A DNA stretch of 64,000 nucleotides, taken from Salvator merianae (lineage: Eukaryota > Chordata > Lepidosauria > Squamata > Teiidae). Each line of letters opens with the position of its first letter. The first letter of the stretch is position 1. This document shows, piece by piece, positions 45,226 through 56,610 of the stretch. Both the position numbers and the translations under genes were made by a program. Below the pieces are notes generated by a model. The model saw only the letters and a program-made list of their open reading frames with translations, did no database searches and was not told where the DNA came from. The stretch lies in the NCBI GenBank assembly GCA_003586115.2, contig QVOM02000042.1, positions 75,473,838-75,537,837 on the forward strand, read 5' to 3'.

Positions 45226-45415
45226 TCACTGCAGCAACAGCATCATCACTGTGGACAACACCAAAATCCATGTCAATGAAGAGAGGAACATAAATAGTCC
45301 ATTGGAGCTGCTGGAGCTTGTATCAATGTAACTGGATCGTCCGTGCCCTCGTGGCTGGGGCTCTACAGTAATATATCCATTAATTATTCGAATCCGAGGA
45401 GGTGGGTCAGTGGTA
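45226..45415 (-). CDS. TRABD2A: TRABD2A last coding exon
   Basis: Acceptor TTGCCTTGCAG; the first base completes AGT (Ser) with the AG of exon 52451. Then 62 codons and TGA (45228-45226). The exon encodes STTDPPPRIRI, a Ser-rich spacer with DTSSSSSNG, and ends in a hydrophobic stretch, LFMFLSSLTWILVLSTVMML, ending LLQ. A C-terminal hydrophobic tail of this length suits a membrane or GPI anchor, as in other TIKI proteins. This end is less conserved than the rest of the protein. Confidence 0.78.
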
Positions 45416-45692
45416 CTGCAAGGCAAGATAAAGAACAACACTGATCAGATAGAAAGCACATACAAACAGGATCATGACCAGCTTCTGCCAAAAGGTACAT
45501 TTCTACTGAATTAAATTACAATGCACAGGGCTTGTGACCAATGTGGCAGCTCCATATATTGTACTCTGTACTAGAAGGTATCTCATCTCCCAGGAATCAC
45601 CACATTATGTGTTTTACTACCTGTTTCAGGGAATTTCATCTAGACACTATTTTCAGAGTAGCCAAGAGATCAGAAACACATGGAAGCAAGTG

Positions 45693-45720
45693 TGTGTGTG
45701 GATATGTGTGTGTGTGTGTA
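45693..45720. repeat. (TG)n microsatellite
   Basis: Two TG runs interrupted by GGATA. Confidence 0.85.
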
Positions 45721-45752
45721 AACTGGAAGCCTCCCTTTCACCTCTCCAAAGC

Positions 45753-45988
45753 ACATAAGAGGAGTTGTGCTGGACTGAGGCACAGCCCATCTAGTCCAAC
45801 ATCCTGTCTCACCCAGTGGCCCACACATTGCTCTGGACATTCTCAAGCAGAAGATAAAGGCAAAACCTTCATTTGCTCTTGACTCCCTGCAAACAGCTTT
45901 TAGAGACATCCTGCCTGTCTCTCCAACCTGGAAGCAGTATCAAGCATTCATTCTAATAGCCATTGATACACCTGTCCTCTAATGAATT
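45753..45988 (-). mobile_element. CR1-type LINE 3' tail, left part of an interrupted copy
   Basis: CATAAGAGGAGTTGTGCTGG through GCCCATCTAGTCCAACATCC to TAGCCATTGATACACCTG. The sequence continues at 47948 (CTATCCAGGCTGGTTGCTGTC) on the far side of an L1, in the same order as in the uninterrupted copy at 57230-57320. Confidence 0.85.
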
Positions 45989-46004
45989 TGTCTAGACCTT
46001 TCTT
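45989..46004. repeat. Target-site duplication of an L1 insertion, left copy
   Basis: TGTCTAGACCTTTCTT, matching TGTCTAACCCTTTCTT at 47948-47963 with two differences. Confidence 0.75.
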
Positions 46005-47947
46005 TTTTTAATTGTTTTTTAATTTAAAATAATTATAGAAAAAGAAGTAACAAGTCATAACAAAAAATAGCTAATCATAACAAAAAATAGTGCTCCCCCA
46101 CCAAAAAAAAAAAAATTGAAAAAGAAAGAAAAAAATAATTAATACACCACCACCACACTACCAAATTACCCCTTGTGCACACCGGTTGACAACTTCTACA
46201 TTACTTGTTCCATCTTCTTTCTCTTTTATTTTAGTTGGACCAAAGAGTTAGTCTTGTTATTTCTTCTCTCAGTTCTTCCAGCGCTTGGGGTCTTGTTGAA
46301 AAATACAATAAATCTTTCCATTTTTCCTCTATTTTAGAAAGCAAATTCATATCTTGACTTTTAAATCTTATTTCCGCATTTTATTAAAACTATATTGTTC
46401 CATTAGATATCTATATCAGTTATCTAATGACCATTTATTGTTTTCCCTTCGTCCCTATACAATTGTTGACTGTGCTGCATATATCATTTGTGCAAATAAA
46501 TACTGTTTTCCCTCCCTTATTCTCCCTAGTTCAGATGATATATTCAAATTTATATTTAAAATATCATTAATTTTATTCAGAATATCTCTCCAAAACAGTT
46601 TCATAACATCACATTCCCACCAAAGGTGGAAATATGTACCTCTCTATCCACATCCATTCCAGCATTGTGGTGACATCATAGGCATCATATGTGTTAATTG
46701 TGAAGGTGTCCTATATCATCTATAGAATATCTTAAGAACCATTTCCTGTACCCTATTATTCTTTAATTCATTGATTTTCTTCGTTTTTCACCCAATATTT
46801 TCCCTTGTGATATTAATATCTAAATGCCAAATTTGAAACATGCTTTCCATTATTTCATTCTTTTGGTTTGTTAATAAACCATATATTTGACTTCCTATTC
46901 CTCTTGATCCCTTCAAACTTTCTTCCATTATTTTCTCTATCTCTGTTAATGGCATGTAGTTCAATAACTGCATATGATTAGTTATATACCAATCTCTCAA
47001 AGAATTATAGGCTAGCCATCTTCTCCCTAGAGCCTCTTATTTCCTGTTCCCCCCATTCCCCTCTAATATTATATAGATCCTTTATATATTTAAACCCATT
47101 TTCCTTTAGTTGGTACAATATTGTTTCTTTAAACACCTCTCAGTCCTCATTTATATATTCAATAATTGTACATTTCAATATTTGTGGTGCTAATTTCTGT
47201 TGATAGATTCTGTTGATAGATTACTTGTTTCGTCAGGCCATATAATTCTCTAAATTTTCTCACTGGTATCTTACCTCACATTAAACTACTATTCTCTAAA
47301 TTACGTATCTTTTCCCCTACTTTTCCATACTTTCCTTCTGTTTTAACTTTTAACTCTATTATTTTTTATTATTATTATTATTATTTGAAAGGTCACATAA
47401 TATTTCTCGAGAATAGGAATAGACCATTCTCCTTCATGAGTTCCCATATTTAGTACTATTTTCTTTAATCTTGGTCTTTTTGTATTAAAATATCTAATTA
47501 TTTATCTTACTGTTCCATTGTTTCAATACCCTAATATTTACTTGTTCAGGTAGTGTTTGAAATAAGTACAAAATCTTTGCGATAATAAACATTTTTACCA
47601 CTTTTGATAATATAGACATTACTTTAGCTTTTTTTTTTTAAAAAAATATTCATTGACTTTCTTCCATACCTGTCTATAGTTTTCATAAAATAATTTATTA
47701 ATATATGTAGTAAGAATTACCCTTAAATACTTCATCTTTTTAACTTCCAATTTCAATTCAGTTAACCTTCTTACTTCAATCTGCTCCTGAGGTGGAATAT
47801 TAAGAAACATTATCTTTGATTTAGTTATATTTACTTTCAAACCCGACATTTGGGTAAAAGGTTTTTTAAAGTTTCTAAGTGCTATTACCATTTCCCTAGA
47901 TATCTGAGTAATTATTATTGCTTCATCTGCAAATAAATTTATTGTAA
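46005..47947 (-). mobile_element. L1-clade LINE, 5'-truncated, inserted in a CR1 tail
   Basis: About 1.94 kb in reverse orientation, beginning with a T-rich stretch (the A tail). It is the same family as 1162-6904: the frame at 46788-47000 reads IYGLLTNQKNEIMESMFQI and DINITREN, as in the other copy, and 47619-47947 carries the end of the RT (LFADEAIIIT, SGLKVNITKS). It is only a fragment of ORF2 and has many stops. Position within TRABD2A's 3' intron. Confidence 0.88.
46788..47947 (-). pseudogene. L1 ORF2 fragment, broken
   Basis: The RT box reads FADE in place of FADD, so one catalytic Asp is lost. The frame then runs MSGLKVNITKSKIMFLNIPP and, after frame breaks, the C-terminal block at 46788-47000. 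It aligns by eye with 5050-6160 of the L1 at the left of the window, at roughly three quarters identity in the best protein blocks. Confidence 0.82.
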
Positions 47948-48035
47948 TGTCTAACCCTTTCTTAAAACTATCCAGGCTGGTTGCTGTCACCACCTTTTGC
48001 TGCAGGTTAAGAAAAGCATACAGGTAGCTTCTAGC
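47948..48035 (-). mobile_element. CR1-type LINE 3' tail, right part of the interrupted copy
   Basis: Starts with the target duplication 47948-47963 and continues CTATCCAGGCTGGTTGCTGT, CACCACCTTTTGCTGCAGG. It is equivalent to 57276-57335. Confidence 0.8.
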
Positions 48036-49501
48036 GATCACACTGAGACATAGCTAACAAACTGATGTAATGAGGCAGGGAAACTGGTAGTTGATCAAGG
48101 CATTTCACAAAATAAATGCATTAAATGAACAATAGTCTACATTCTTGCATTTCGCTCCCATCACTTTATTTGTCTTTATGCTGTTCTTTATTCTTTATTC
48201 TTTTGTTTTTTATGCTTGTTTTTATTATTTTTGCTTTTATTCTTTCATTTTTTATAAAAGGCAGGAAGGCAGGTTAGAAAGCTAATTAAATATGTAAATA
48301 GAAAACTCCACCTATCCCTTTTTGGTCAAAATTAAATATAACCCTTTGCATTTATAGTTTTCTTACTGGATTTTTCAAATGGATTGGATGTGTTTTTTTT
48401 GTTTGTTTGTTTGTTTTTGCCCTCATTGCTGTATGCCCCCTTGAAACTTTTACAGATATATGAGCTAGGGATTTTACCAGTTATACATATATGGCTGCAC
48501 TGCATATGCTGCAGAAAGGGCCTCTGGAGCAGGTTAGAGACGGCTTAGAGATAGTTTCCAAGTGGGGTGGTTCATGTGGCAGTCTACGCCTCCCCCTCCC
48601 TCTCAAATGAATATTTTGGGCTAGAAAAGGTGGATTGGAGATAAAACATGTGCCACACCACTATGGTCTATAAGGCACTTCTGAACCACTTTTCTAGATA
48701 TGTGTGAATGCTGCCATGATATAATTTAGTTTCACTGTAGGATACATCTGTATACGGACTGAATTGCTTTGAACTGCAATATGGCCTCACATGATTGAAA
48801 GCTCCTCTGTACATTAGCTCAAAATAAAACTTTAGCAGAGCAGAGAGAGAAAAATTAGTGAACTTTCTGTACAGAGAAGCACACTATATATCTGGACATT
48901 CACATCTTATGATAAAAAATCAAACTCAAAATAGTTTACAAATAAAAAGTATGGATGACAATCAAAATTTAGAACAGCTCTACATTTTTTAAAAAATAAA
49001 ATAAAAGCAGTATCTTTTAAAAACATACCTAGCAAAATTAGTTGCTAAAGACATGATACGCTCAGCTGAAGTCTTTCTGCTGGTATAAGACTATATAGTA
49101 TGAAAAGCCTGCTTATAATTGAAGATGGGCACACACTGGAGGTCTTTTAAGTCATTATATATTACACTTGCTGGCAAAGACACAGTACAGACACCCTCCC
49201 TGCAACTCTATACACATATGCACTTCTGTTGCCTAATGTTCAATTTCACAAGCAAAGTTCTTCCAATCCTTCCTTAGCTGCCTCTAAACCACATAGAGTC
49301 TTTATGAAATCTGTGGCACATACGTTCTATCAATAAATAAATAAAATTCAGTATTGTAAGCTACCACAAATAGTCAGAAATGAGGTAGCATGCTAGACCT
49401 ATACCAGCTTGAAAAATAAGGTGTCGGATGTGTAATTATGGTGGAATGCACCCTGATAAAGAAGGGCTCATATCATGCACAGAGAACACAAAGCTCAATC
49501 G
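48036..49501. other. TRABD2A intron, no gene seen
   Basis: Contains a (GTTT)n run at 48399-48416 and a GC-richer block at about 48500-48730 that resembles the small DNA elements. No exon recognised. Confidence 0.35.
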
Positions 49502-49509
49502 GCAGCAGA

Positions 49510-49775
49510 CAGAGATGTGCTTGAGTGGGTTCCGGCAGGTTTGGTTCACACAGAACTGAACCTCATCAATCTTTGTGACCCAAACCAGCAGGCGGGTGGC
49601 AGCACCGCACAGGCCAAAGGCTGGGGGTATGGATCTTTACAGGTCAGGTTGAATTAGCTTATCAAGCACCCCTGAGGTCTGGCTAGTTTGCTAGTAACCT
49701 GAACCAGGAACTTTCAGCACAGTTCAGCTCACGAGTGAATGACTGGGGAAGGTTCTTGCCAAATTGCCATCTCTA
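49510..49775. mobile_element. hAT-type MITE, 266 bp, perfect 8-bp target duplication
   Basis: Ends CAGAGATGTGC and GCCATCTCTA (one change from perfect complementarity at the outermost base), flanked by GCAGCAGA at 49502-49509 and 49776-49783. The termini are related to the TAGGGATGTGCACG ends of 38127 and 43069. Internal direct words such as GGTTCCGGCAGGTTTGGTTC. No coding capacity. Confidence 0.8.
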
Positions 49776-49783
49776 GCAGCAGA

Positions 49784-50981
49784 TATTCCAAAAGCTCTTT
49801 CTCTGCTTCCTGACCACCAGCAAAAAGCTACTGTCTCTCAATAGTAGGTATGGCCCTAGTAAGAACTGTTCCCAAAGCATACTTTGGTAGAATTTTGAGA
49901 ATTCAATCCACGGTTTGTACATTTCCCAATGTGGTGCCCAAGGGCTCAGTCACTTTAAAGCTTCCCCAAGCCTAGCCCATTTATTGCCAGTGGAAAGAAG
50001 GAACCATAGAGAGGTGTTAATGGTATGACTTCAGAATTCCAAGTATGACCATAGGCCCCCAAACTGCCGCTCCCTGTTTTACAGCATGTGATGGAGCTTC
50101 CATATTGCTGCAAAATCACATGTCAGTCAAGGACATAGCAAACTTGGAGTGATCCCAGAGATGGGCCTCCTCTAATAACTCCTAATAGCACCACGTGCTG
50201 TTCTCACACATGGGCACCACACTAGGCTCCCCATTCTGTGCTGGTGCAGACATACACCTGAGTGTATCTGAGCATCCGCACTGGGCTTTCCAATGTGTAC
50301 CAGCACTGTCACACAGAGCTGCCCTGTGAAGGAGGTGGTGCATGACCTTTTCAGGCACATGACCCAAAGGCACTTGTTTTCTACCATCTGTTAGTGATAG
50401 CTAAACCCTATGTGTACCTGACCATTTTTTTTCACCTTTAGGCCCTTCTAAGGAGTTCTTTTCTCCCACAGATGATAAAAGTAATGTGCACCCCCAAAAC
50501 AACCTCAAGATATCATGATTATCTTTCCCCAAACACCCCCCCCCCAAAATTATCCCAGCTCTTTTGGAATACTCTGTAGACAATAAAGGTGATACATGTA
50601 GACACAGGATAGAGAAGAAAAGCAGAAGCAGAAAATTAAAAGAAACAGAGATCAACACCAAAAAGCAATAACTTTCACATATGAAGTCTGAGCTGTGGGC
50701 ATCTCCCTGAAGAAACTGAACTGAACTTTTCCCTTAAGCTTGAACTGGCAACGTTCCACTTAACCACTGCCCTTAAATATCAAACAAAAATTCAGTGGAC
50801 ACAAGCCCTAACCAATAAAATATAAAGCATATGAATTTCAATTATGCCTACTAACTAGCACCATACAACTACCATGGCATGTTTTGCTTCAGTTTTCTAT
50901 TGCCCAAGCACATTAAATGCACTTGGCATAAAGACTTAAGGAATTTCAAAGCAATTACTATCCCCCCTTTTAAACACTTAC
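49784..50981. other. TRABD2A intron, no gene seen
   Basis: Includes a C run at 50536-50544. A GC-richer stretch at 50160-50400 may be another MITE. No coding exon seen. Confidence 0.35.
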
Positions 50982-51074
50982 CTTGATGTAGCTGAAAAGC
51001 TCATACTGTATAGGACCAAGGGCAAGGAGCCAACTGGCAATTTTACAGAAGAATACAATTCGCAGCAGACAATC
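50982..51074 (-). CDS. Candidate cassette exon of TRABD2A
   Basis: 93 bases between an acceptor (TTTTATCTGGTTAG) and a near-perfect donor (CAAG|GTAAGTG). A multiple of three, it can be inserted between exons 52451 and 45415 without shifting the frame. In the gene's phase it is open and would encode IVCCELYSSVKLPVGSLPLV and LYSMSFSATS, placing a Cys pair and a moderately hydrophobic stretch between the IEE and TTDPP blocks. It is also open in phase 0. No homologous segment is known to me in mammalian TRABD2A, so it may be lineage-specific or a chance pair of splice sites. Confidence 0.35.
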
Positions 51075-51579
51075 CTAACCAGATAAAATCCCAGACCAGA
51101 GCAATGACTACATAACAACTATAGCATCAGAGCCCTGCTTTGTGCACCGTTCAGACCCAAATACAAAGAAGTGTGTTTATTTATAAACTGCTATTGAGGA
51201 GAGGTACAGGTAAAGGGGCCATGAATGTAACGGTGAACACAAAAGTGGATTTTTATGACATTTTGTCTGTGATGCAATCACTAGCGATGATGACAGAAAT
51301 TTCTGCCTGTAGTCTTCATTCATCGCTACAAATAATAATCAGAAATATTTTCACATTTAAGTCAAAGCATTTTTTTCTTGAATTTGTTTAAGATCTCTTT
51401 TTAATGAATTCAACAAATTCTATCAACCCAGAGTTTAACAGCCTGCTATGGAATATCTTATTTACAATTTTAGTATTATGGGGTTCAACAGTGTTTCTTG
51501 TTTACATGAAAGTAGCCTTTCTTCTCTTTTTGTCTCAAAATACTTCATCAGATCAAGGCATAGGAAAAGACAGTAACTG

Positions 51580-51855
51580 AGGCCCAGTTCCCATTTACTG
51601 GACTGCAAATTGCCTAAACAGACAATTCTAGGCTGGTCAAGATTGATGTAGATTCTGGCTATGCAAAGACACCATTCCCGTGCTGCTCCTTGCGCTTCAG
51701 GTAAGCCTGTGGATGACTTTTAAGTTGTCCACAACTGGAACAGCCCAGGGAGGGCTCAGTTAGCTTCAGGATTGCTGTGGCCATGTCTAGGTGTAGCCAA
51801 GGCATTCCAGTGGATGGCATGGGATGTTCTAACAAGTAGACGTGAGAAGGCCCTT
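51580..51855. mobile_element. Probable non-autonomous DNA element
   Basis: Starts AGGCCCAGTTCCCATTTACT and ends GACGTGAGAAGGCCC, an inverted-repeat-like pair as in the other hAT-type MITEs. Interior GC-richer than flanks. Boundaries uncertain. Confidence 0.4.
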
Positions 51856-51959
51856 ATTTATTACCATATATCTGAAGATGTGGACAACAGACCTTGACAT
51901 ACTTCAGTCTGAGAGCCACCAAACAGCAAGCCCCATTGCATGCCTTGTATAGCTTTGAT

Positions 51960-52255
51960 GGCTGATACTAATGGTATTACCCAAAGAGATCCTCTCCTGT
52001 AGATCTTAACTGATAGAAAATTCTATATGGAAGAGGCACTCCTTTAGAAATTTGAGGCCCAAGTTGCTCAGGGTGTTTCTAAGACAATTTTAAAACCTTG
52101 AATTGGGCTTGGTAGCAGACTAGCAACTAGTGCAGTTTGTTTAAATCTGGCATAGTATGCTCTGAGCTAGGAGTATCCATCAGCAGCCTTGCTGCTGCAC
52201 TCTACACCAGTTGCAACTTCTGAATGATCTTCAGGGGCAGCTCAGTTTTACAAAG
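51960..52255 (-). mobile_element. L2-clade LINE 3' UTR fragment
   Basis: Same sequence as 160-360 of the window: CCTTTAGAAATTTGAGGCCCAAG, ACCTTGAATTGGGCTTGGTAGC, CTTGCTGCTGCACTCTACACCAGTTGC in order. More diverged than the copy at 1-1161. It ends about 195 bases from the TRABD2A exon at 52451. Confidence 0.8.
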
Positions 52256-52450
52256 GTCTGCATAATCATGGGAAATGAAGAAATATGCTATTTAGGGCAC
52301 AATATAGACTCTCATTCAATAAACCTATTTGTTATGGTATCAGCTGAAATCACCTTCACTTGGCATTGTGGAAGAAGAGGGACAGAAACAAAAGACAATA
52401 CCATTAGCTTTAATATCCAACGATACCTGACACCTCAACCTGCTCATTAC

Positions 52451-52711
52451 CTTTCCTCAATGCGTACCCAGAGGTCACTGAACTGGCGCAAGCGCTGCTT
52501 TTTCTGTTGCTTCTTTTTCTTCTTTTTGTATTTCCTGTCCACTTTTTCTAACAGGTCGATGCTCTCAGGAAGAAGCAAATGTGGTAGCAGTTCTTCTTCC
52601 TCTTCCTTCTGCATGTGTTGCTGGGGAGGGTGAAAGTCCTGGGAGATAATATAGGAGGCATATTCTGGAGATGAGGAAGAGAGAGCAGACAGGGCTTTTG
52701 GATTCTTCCCA
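52451..52711 (-). CDS. TRABD2A: TRABD2A penultimate exon
   Basis: 261 bases; acceptor TTTTTCTCCTCCAG, donor GAAAG|GTAATG. One base completes Ser, then 86 codons. Starts GKNPKALSALSSSSPEY and contains MQKEEEEELLPHLLLPESID. A strongly basic run of Lys with Gln (about 10 Lys, 52505-52545) follows, then QRLRQFSDLWVRIEE. The last block matches the RLRQFSDLWVRLEE that I know from human TRABD2A and is the main reason for the gene name. The first two thirds are variable between species. Ends in phase 2. Confidence 0.82.
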
Positions 52712-52960
52712 CTGGAGGAGAAAAACAAAACGAGATACTGCTAAAAGCCATTTTAGGTCAGATAAAGAGTAGCTGACACAAACAAGCAACAGTGGCAACA
52801 TCTCTGCACTCAGTAGCTCAGAGGTTAACTCCATTCTCTCTTTCATTTTTAGGCATGGTCCAAGCTAGGGTTGGCCTTTGAGTGGATATACGACTATACT
52901 CAATGAAGTCAACTTTCAAAAGACTTTGCATAGAAATGCAGTCTTATGGTGTCTCATAAG

Positions 52961-53170
52961 CATAAGAACATAAGAGGAGCCCTGCTGGTTCAGGCCACAG
53001 CCCATCTATCCAGCATCTTGTCTCACACAGTGACCCACAAACTGCATCTGGGCTTCTCAAGCAGAAGACAAAGGCAAAACCTTTACCTGCTCTTGACTCT
53101 CTGCAAATGGCCATCAGAGGCATCTTGCCTCTCCAACCCGATCTCTGTTCTGATCCCTGGTTATTACTTC
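52961..53170 (-). mobile_element. CR1-type LINE 3' tail
   Basis: Starts CATAAGAACATAAGAGGAGC and carries CAGCATCTTGTCTCACACAG and GGCAAAACCTTTACCTGC in the family order. Insert in a TRABD2A intron. Confidence 0.8.
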
Positions 53171-54950
53171 CTCCTAACTTGCCCTCTACTTCATCAGTCC
53201 CCAAGGGCAGCAACCACCACTGGTCCATACAATATGTGGGTCAGAGTATTCCAAGTGCATATATAGGAAAACCTTAATTGATGGAATGCATTTCTTGAAT
53301 CTTTTTATATATATTGTACATATTTTGCCTCTCTCAAGAAATATTCAACAGTATGCATAATCTGTTCTCCTTCCTCCTCAAAGGTTGGTTTAAACAGCTT
53401 TTTGTTAACTGGAAAGGCATATCGAATGCTGAAATACAGAGGACACTGAACAACAATAGAGGCAGGATCTACATAATGGCAGCTCCTGCTGTGAAGAACA
53501 CTACTAACATAGTGCTGTCCATAACATGGCTGTGCAAACATCACAGCTGGGGGACTTTTGTTCCCTGGCTTTGATGTGTTTGACCTGGAATATTTGCAGA
53601 AATACTGAAGTCAGTGATTTTCTATGTTCCTGAAAACAAGCATGTGCTGTTTGCCCCAGTGACAATGAACTAAGGTACATTTGCATGTTGGGGGGAAATG
53701 GGGAGGAGTGACTGAGTGGTAGGAAATGCTGTCAGAGTTCTTGCTATTGCTGAGCCACTAAAGTGCTCTAACAGGCACTCAGGGTGCAAATAACATGAAG
53801 AGGATGCGGGAATGTGCAGCCCCTGTGCCTTTTGCACACTCCCACAGTGCTATATCAGCACCAGATTCTGTCTAAGAGAATTTTCTGTTCAGTTACAGCA
53901 GAACTAAACTGACCGGGCAGATGATAAGCATTTCCAGGATCAAACTGCAAACATGGTACCTTAGTCGTTAGCATAATCTTTTTACTTCCTAACATGGAAG
54001 ACACAAAACTATTTTGCAAGATTTCACCCAAAACATAATTGCCACCTTCAAATATTTTGCTTTGCTTTGGAAACAGCACTGCTGGATACAAGAGCTTCTC
54101 CTGCGTTGTACTTCCACTAGTCTCTTTAGCAGACAGGGCTCCTCCCAAAACGTGCTATAGGACATACCTCTCCTCTCTGCAGCAGCAGGTAAGGAAAAGA
54201 GGGCCATAGGAACACAGCATAATCTATAGTCTGTAGGCAAGCGAATGCCAGAACATTCAAAGCCCCTCAGTTATTACTTGTGGTCATAAAGAAAATGTAC
54301 CAGCTTAGAATTCTTCAAGGAAAAGATTAGATCTTTATTTCACTCATTCTCTACATTTTTTATCATCAAGTAATGTGCCAAGAGAACAGCTAGTGTATCA
54401 GACAAAATAAATATAAACAAGCTGAAGCCACTTATATACATCTACTAGTTTATAGCTTTAGATAATTGTCATGTCTTTCCATGAAACTAAATCATCAATT
54501 ACGGATTTACAGTAGTGCAATGGTGACTTTTCTAATATCAGAAATGTTGCTGTTATGCAAAGTCAGAGTACATTTTAACCTCCAGAATACACTGCTGAGA
54601 AAAATCTATGTTCTGGTAATTTTATGGGGAGTTAGTACTGAGTATCAGGTAGCAAAGTAATCAGCACCATGTCATTAGAATATACACACTCTCATATATA
54701 CACTTTCCATTTCAATAATCAAAGTAGTAGAGGACTGGGAGAAGAAAATTCTATCAGCACCTTCTAAATGGGTATCAGAAACAATATTCAGTAGAAATAC
54801 ACACAAAAAAGGGAGCACAATTTTATTTTTATTTTCCCGATCTCATACTCAGCTGAGTTTTGGTAACAGGAGGAAATGCTCTCATGCCCTTAATTCTCAG
54901 TCAAAAGTATTCACTGAATCTGGATTCAGGAAATAGAGTGTAAAGACCCA
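53171..54950. other. TRABD2A intron, no gene seen
   Basis: Short overlapping open frames without motifs and no recognised repeat. Confidence 0.35.
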
Positions 54951-54956
54951 GTGTGG

Positions 54957-55352
54957 TGGAGGCCATTCACACTTCAAATGCTGGAAAAGCCCAGTACCAG
55001 GCCAGCAGCACTTGAAGTCAAACCAGGGCTGGCTGGGTTACCATGGCAACATCCGGCACGTGCTTGGCCACTGCCATAGCAATCTGGACTCTGCACATGA
55101 GTGGGCAGCCATAGATGCACCATGATGCCCACTTGCTGCACAGCACCCCAAAGAGGGTGTGGAAGCAGCCATCCAGGAGCAATCCAGATGCTCCTAGTAA
55201 GCATGCGGACTGCTTTCTAGCAGGCCACTGCTGGGAGGCACTGGGGGAGCCAGTGGCAACTTCTGGTAAGTTGCCATAGCTCCCCGGTGTGGACGGGCCT
55301 CACCAGTGAGCAGACTGATGTTCACTATGAAGTAAGTGGGAACAGGCCCAAT
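54957..55352. mobile_element. hAT-type MITE, about 395 bp
   Basis: Starts GGAGGCCATTCACACTTCAA, ends AAGTAAGTGGGAACAGGCCC, the terminus shared with 15303, 28161 and 37612. GC-rich core (for example CCATCCAGGAGCAATCCAGA). Confidence 0.55.
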
Positions 55353-55445
55353 TTTAGAGAGACTGAGCAAATGTGGGATGAGATGGAAAACAAAAATGTT
55401 TTGTTTTCAGATTTCTCTAGCAAGTTTATGTTTCAGTGATCACTT

Positions 55446-55806
55446 AAAGACCTTTTTGCACTTTTCAGTAGTAAGCGTCTGCAGACTCACTAGCGAAGTG
55501 TGTCCGCACCATGTGGAGACCCTTGCACTGCACATTGATTGCACCCTCTTCCAAGTGTGAATGCTATGCAGCATGGCTGCAGCTGCACAGTTGTGCTGAG
55601 TTCCTGGTCACTGTGGCAGCAGCTGGAAGTTTCCCCGGCTGCTGTCATGGTGTCGGCCACCGGCATTCACACTGTGAATGCTGGAAGTCCATTGCCAGGA
55701 TGTTCCAGGCCTCGCAGTGCAAATGGTTGCTGCACTGCAAGGTCTGTTCCATCATGGAATTATTCACTAGTGAACATTCCATAGTGGAAAGTGCAAAAAT
55801 GCCCTA
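55446..55806. mobile_element. hAT-type MITE, about 360 bp
   Basis: Ends AAGACCTTTTTGCACTTTTC and GTGGAAAGTGCAAAAATGCCC form a terminal inverted repeat. It shares CCGGCTGCTGTCATGGTGTC and GGCATTCACACTGTGAATGC with 27467-27822. Near the right end there is a small hairpin, TTCACTAGTGAA. Confidence 0.65.
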
Positions 55807-56517
55807 TTTGACATTTCTTCTACAATGAGTTGATTGTGCATGACTTTGGGCTCTCTTATGAAAAGCAGTAACTTTAATAAATAATAAGCTTGGATGAGCC
55901 ATTTTGCCAGTGGCTCTTACTCAAACAACTTTGGGAATCCATAGCAAATAAGGAATAGGCAACAATGTGGAGAAGGAAGTCAGAGCCCTAACATTTATTA
56001 CATATTGCCAAAAAGGACAGCAGGAGAAAAAAGGGAATATTCTTTTCTGTTCTTTAGCATCATGGGTAAGCATGTAAACATTCCTGCTGATCTAAGAGAA
56101 CAAAAGCTCCCTTTCACTTTGAGATAATGCAGGCATATTTATTATTGTATTAAGATGCAGTGAACCAAGTGGGATATAGTGATTTCTCATCCCATGTGAA
56201 TTCATGGGTTTCTATCGCCATTCCTTACTTTTCAGCCACAGTCTCTTACAAGCAAAATATCTACTTGCTTAGTGAAAAAACAGGTAGAAATCTGTGTATT
56301 TGCTATAAATAAAATCTCTTATGGTGGTTATTTGTATCACGATGAATCACCATCATAAGTGGATGCCAGAGTTAAAGGCCTGTGTCTAGTTTTGAAACCA
56401 ATATTGTTTGGTGGTTATTAAAAGATGACCTCTTTCTGTAGCAGTTTTATCTTCAGCATAGTATCAACTTTGAGATTCTTGTAAGATAACAAAGGAAGAA
56501 ATGAAGCTTTTGATTAG

Positions 56518-56610
56518 AACGTAAGAGAGCTCTGCTGGTCAGGTCACAGCTCATTTAGTTCAGCATCCTGCCTCCCATAGTGACCCACCAATTGCTTCTG
56601 AGCATTCTTA
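56518..56610 (-). mobile_element. CR1-type LINE 3' tail, terminal part (interrupted)
   Basis: GAACGTAAGAGAGCTCTGCTGG to GAGCATTCTTA. Interrupted by the element at 56611-57124 and resumed at 57125 (TCAAACAGAAGATGAAGGTG). Confidence 0.8.
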
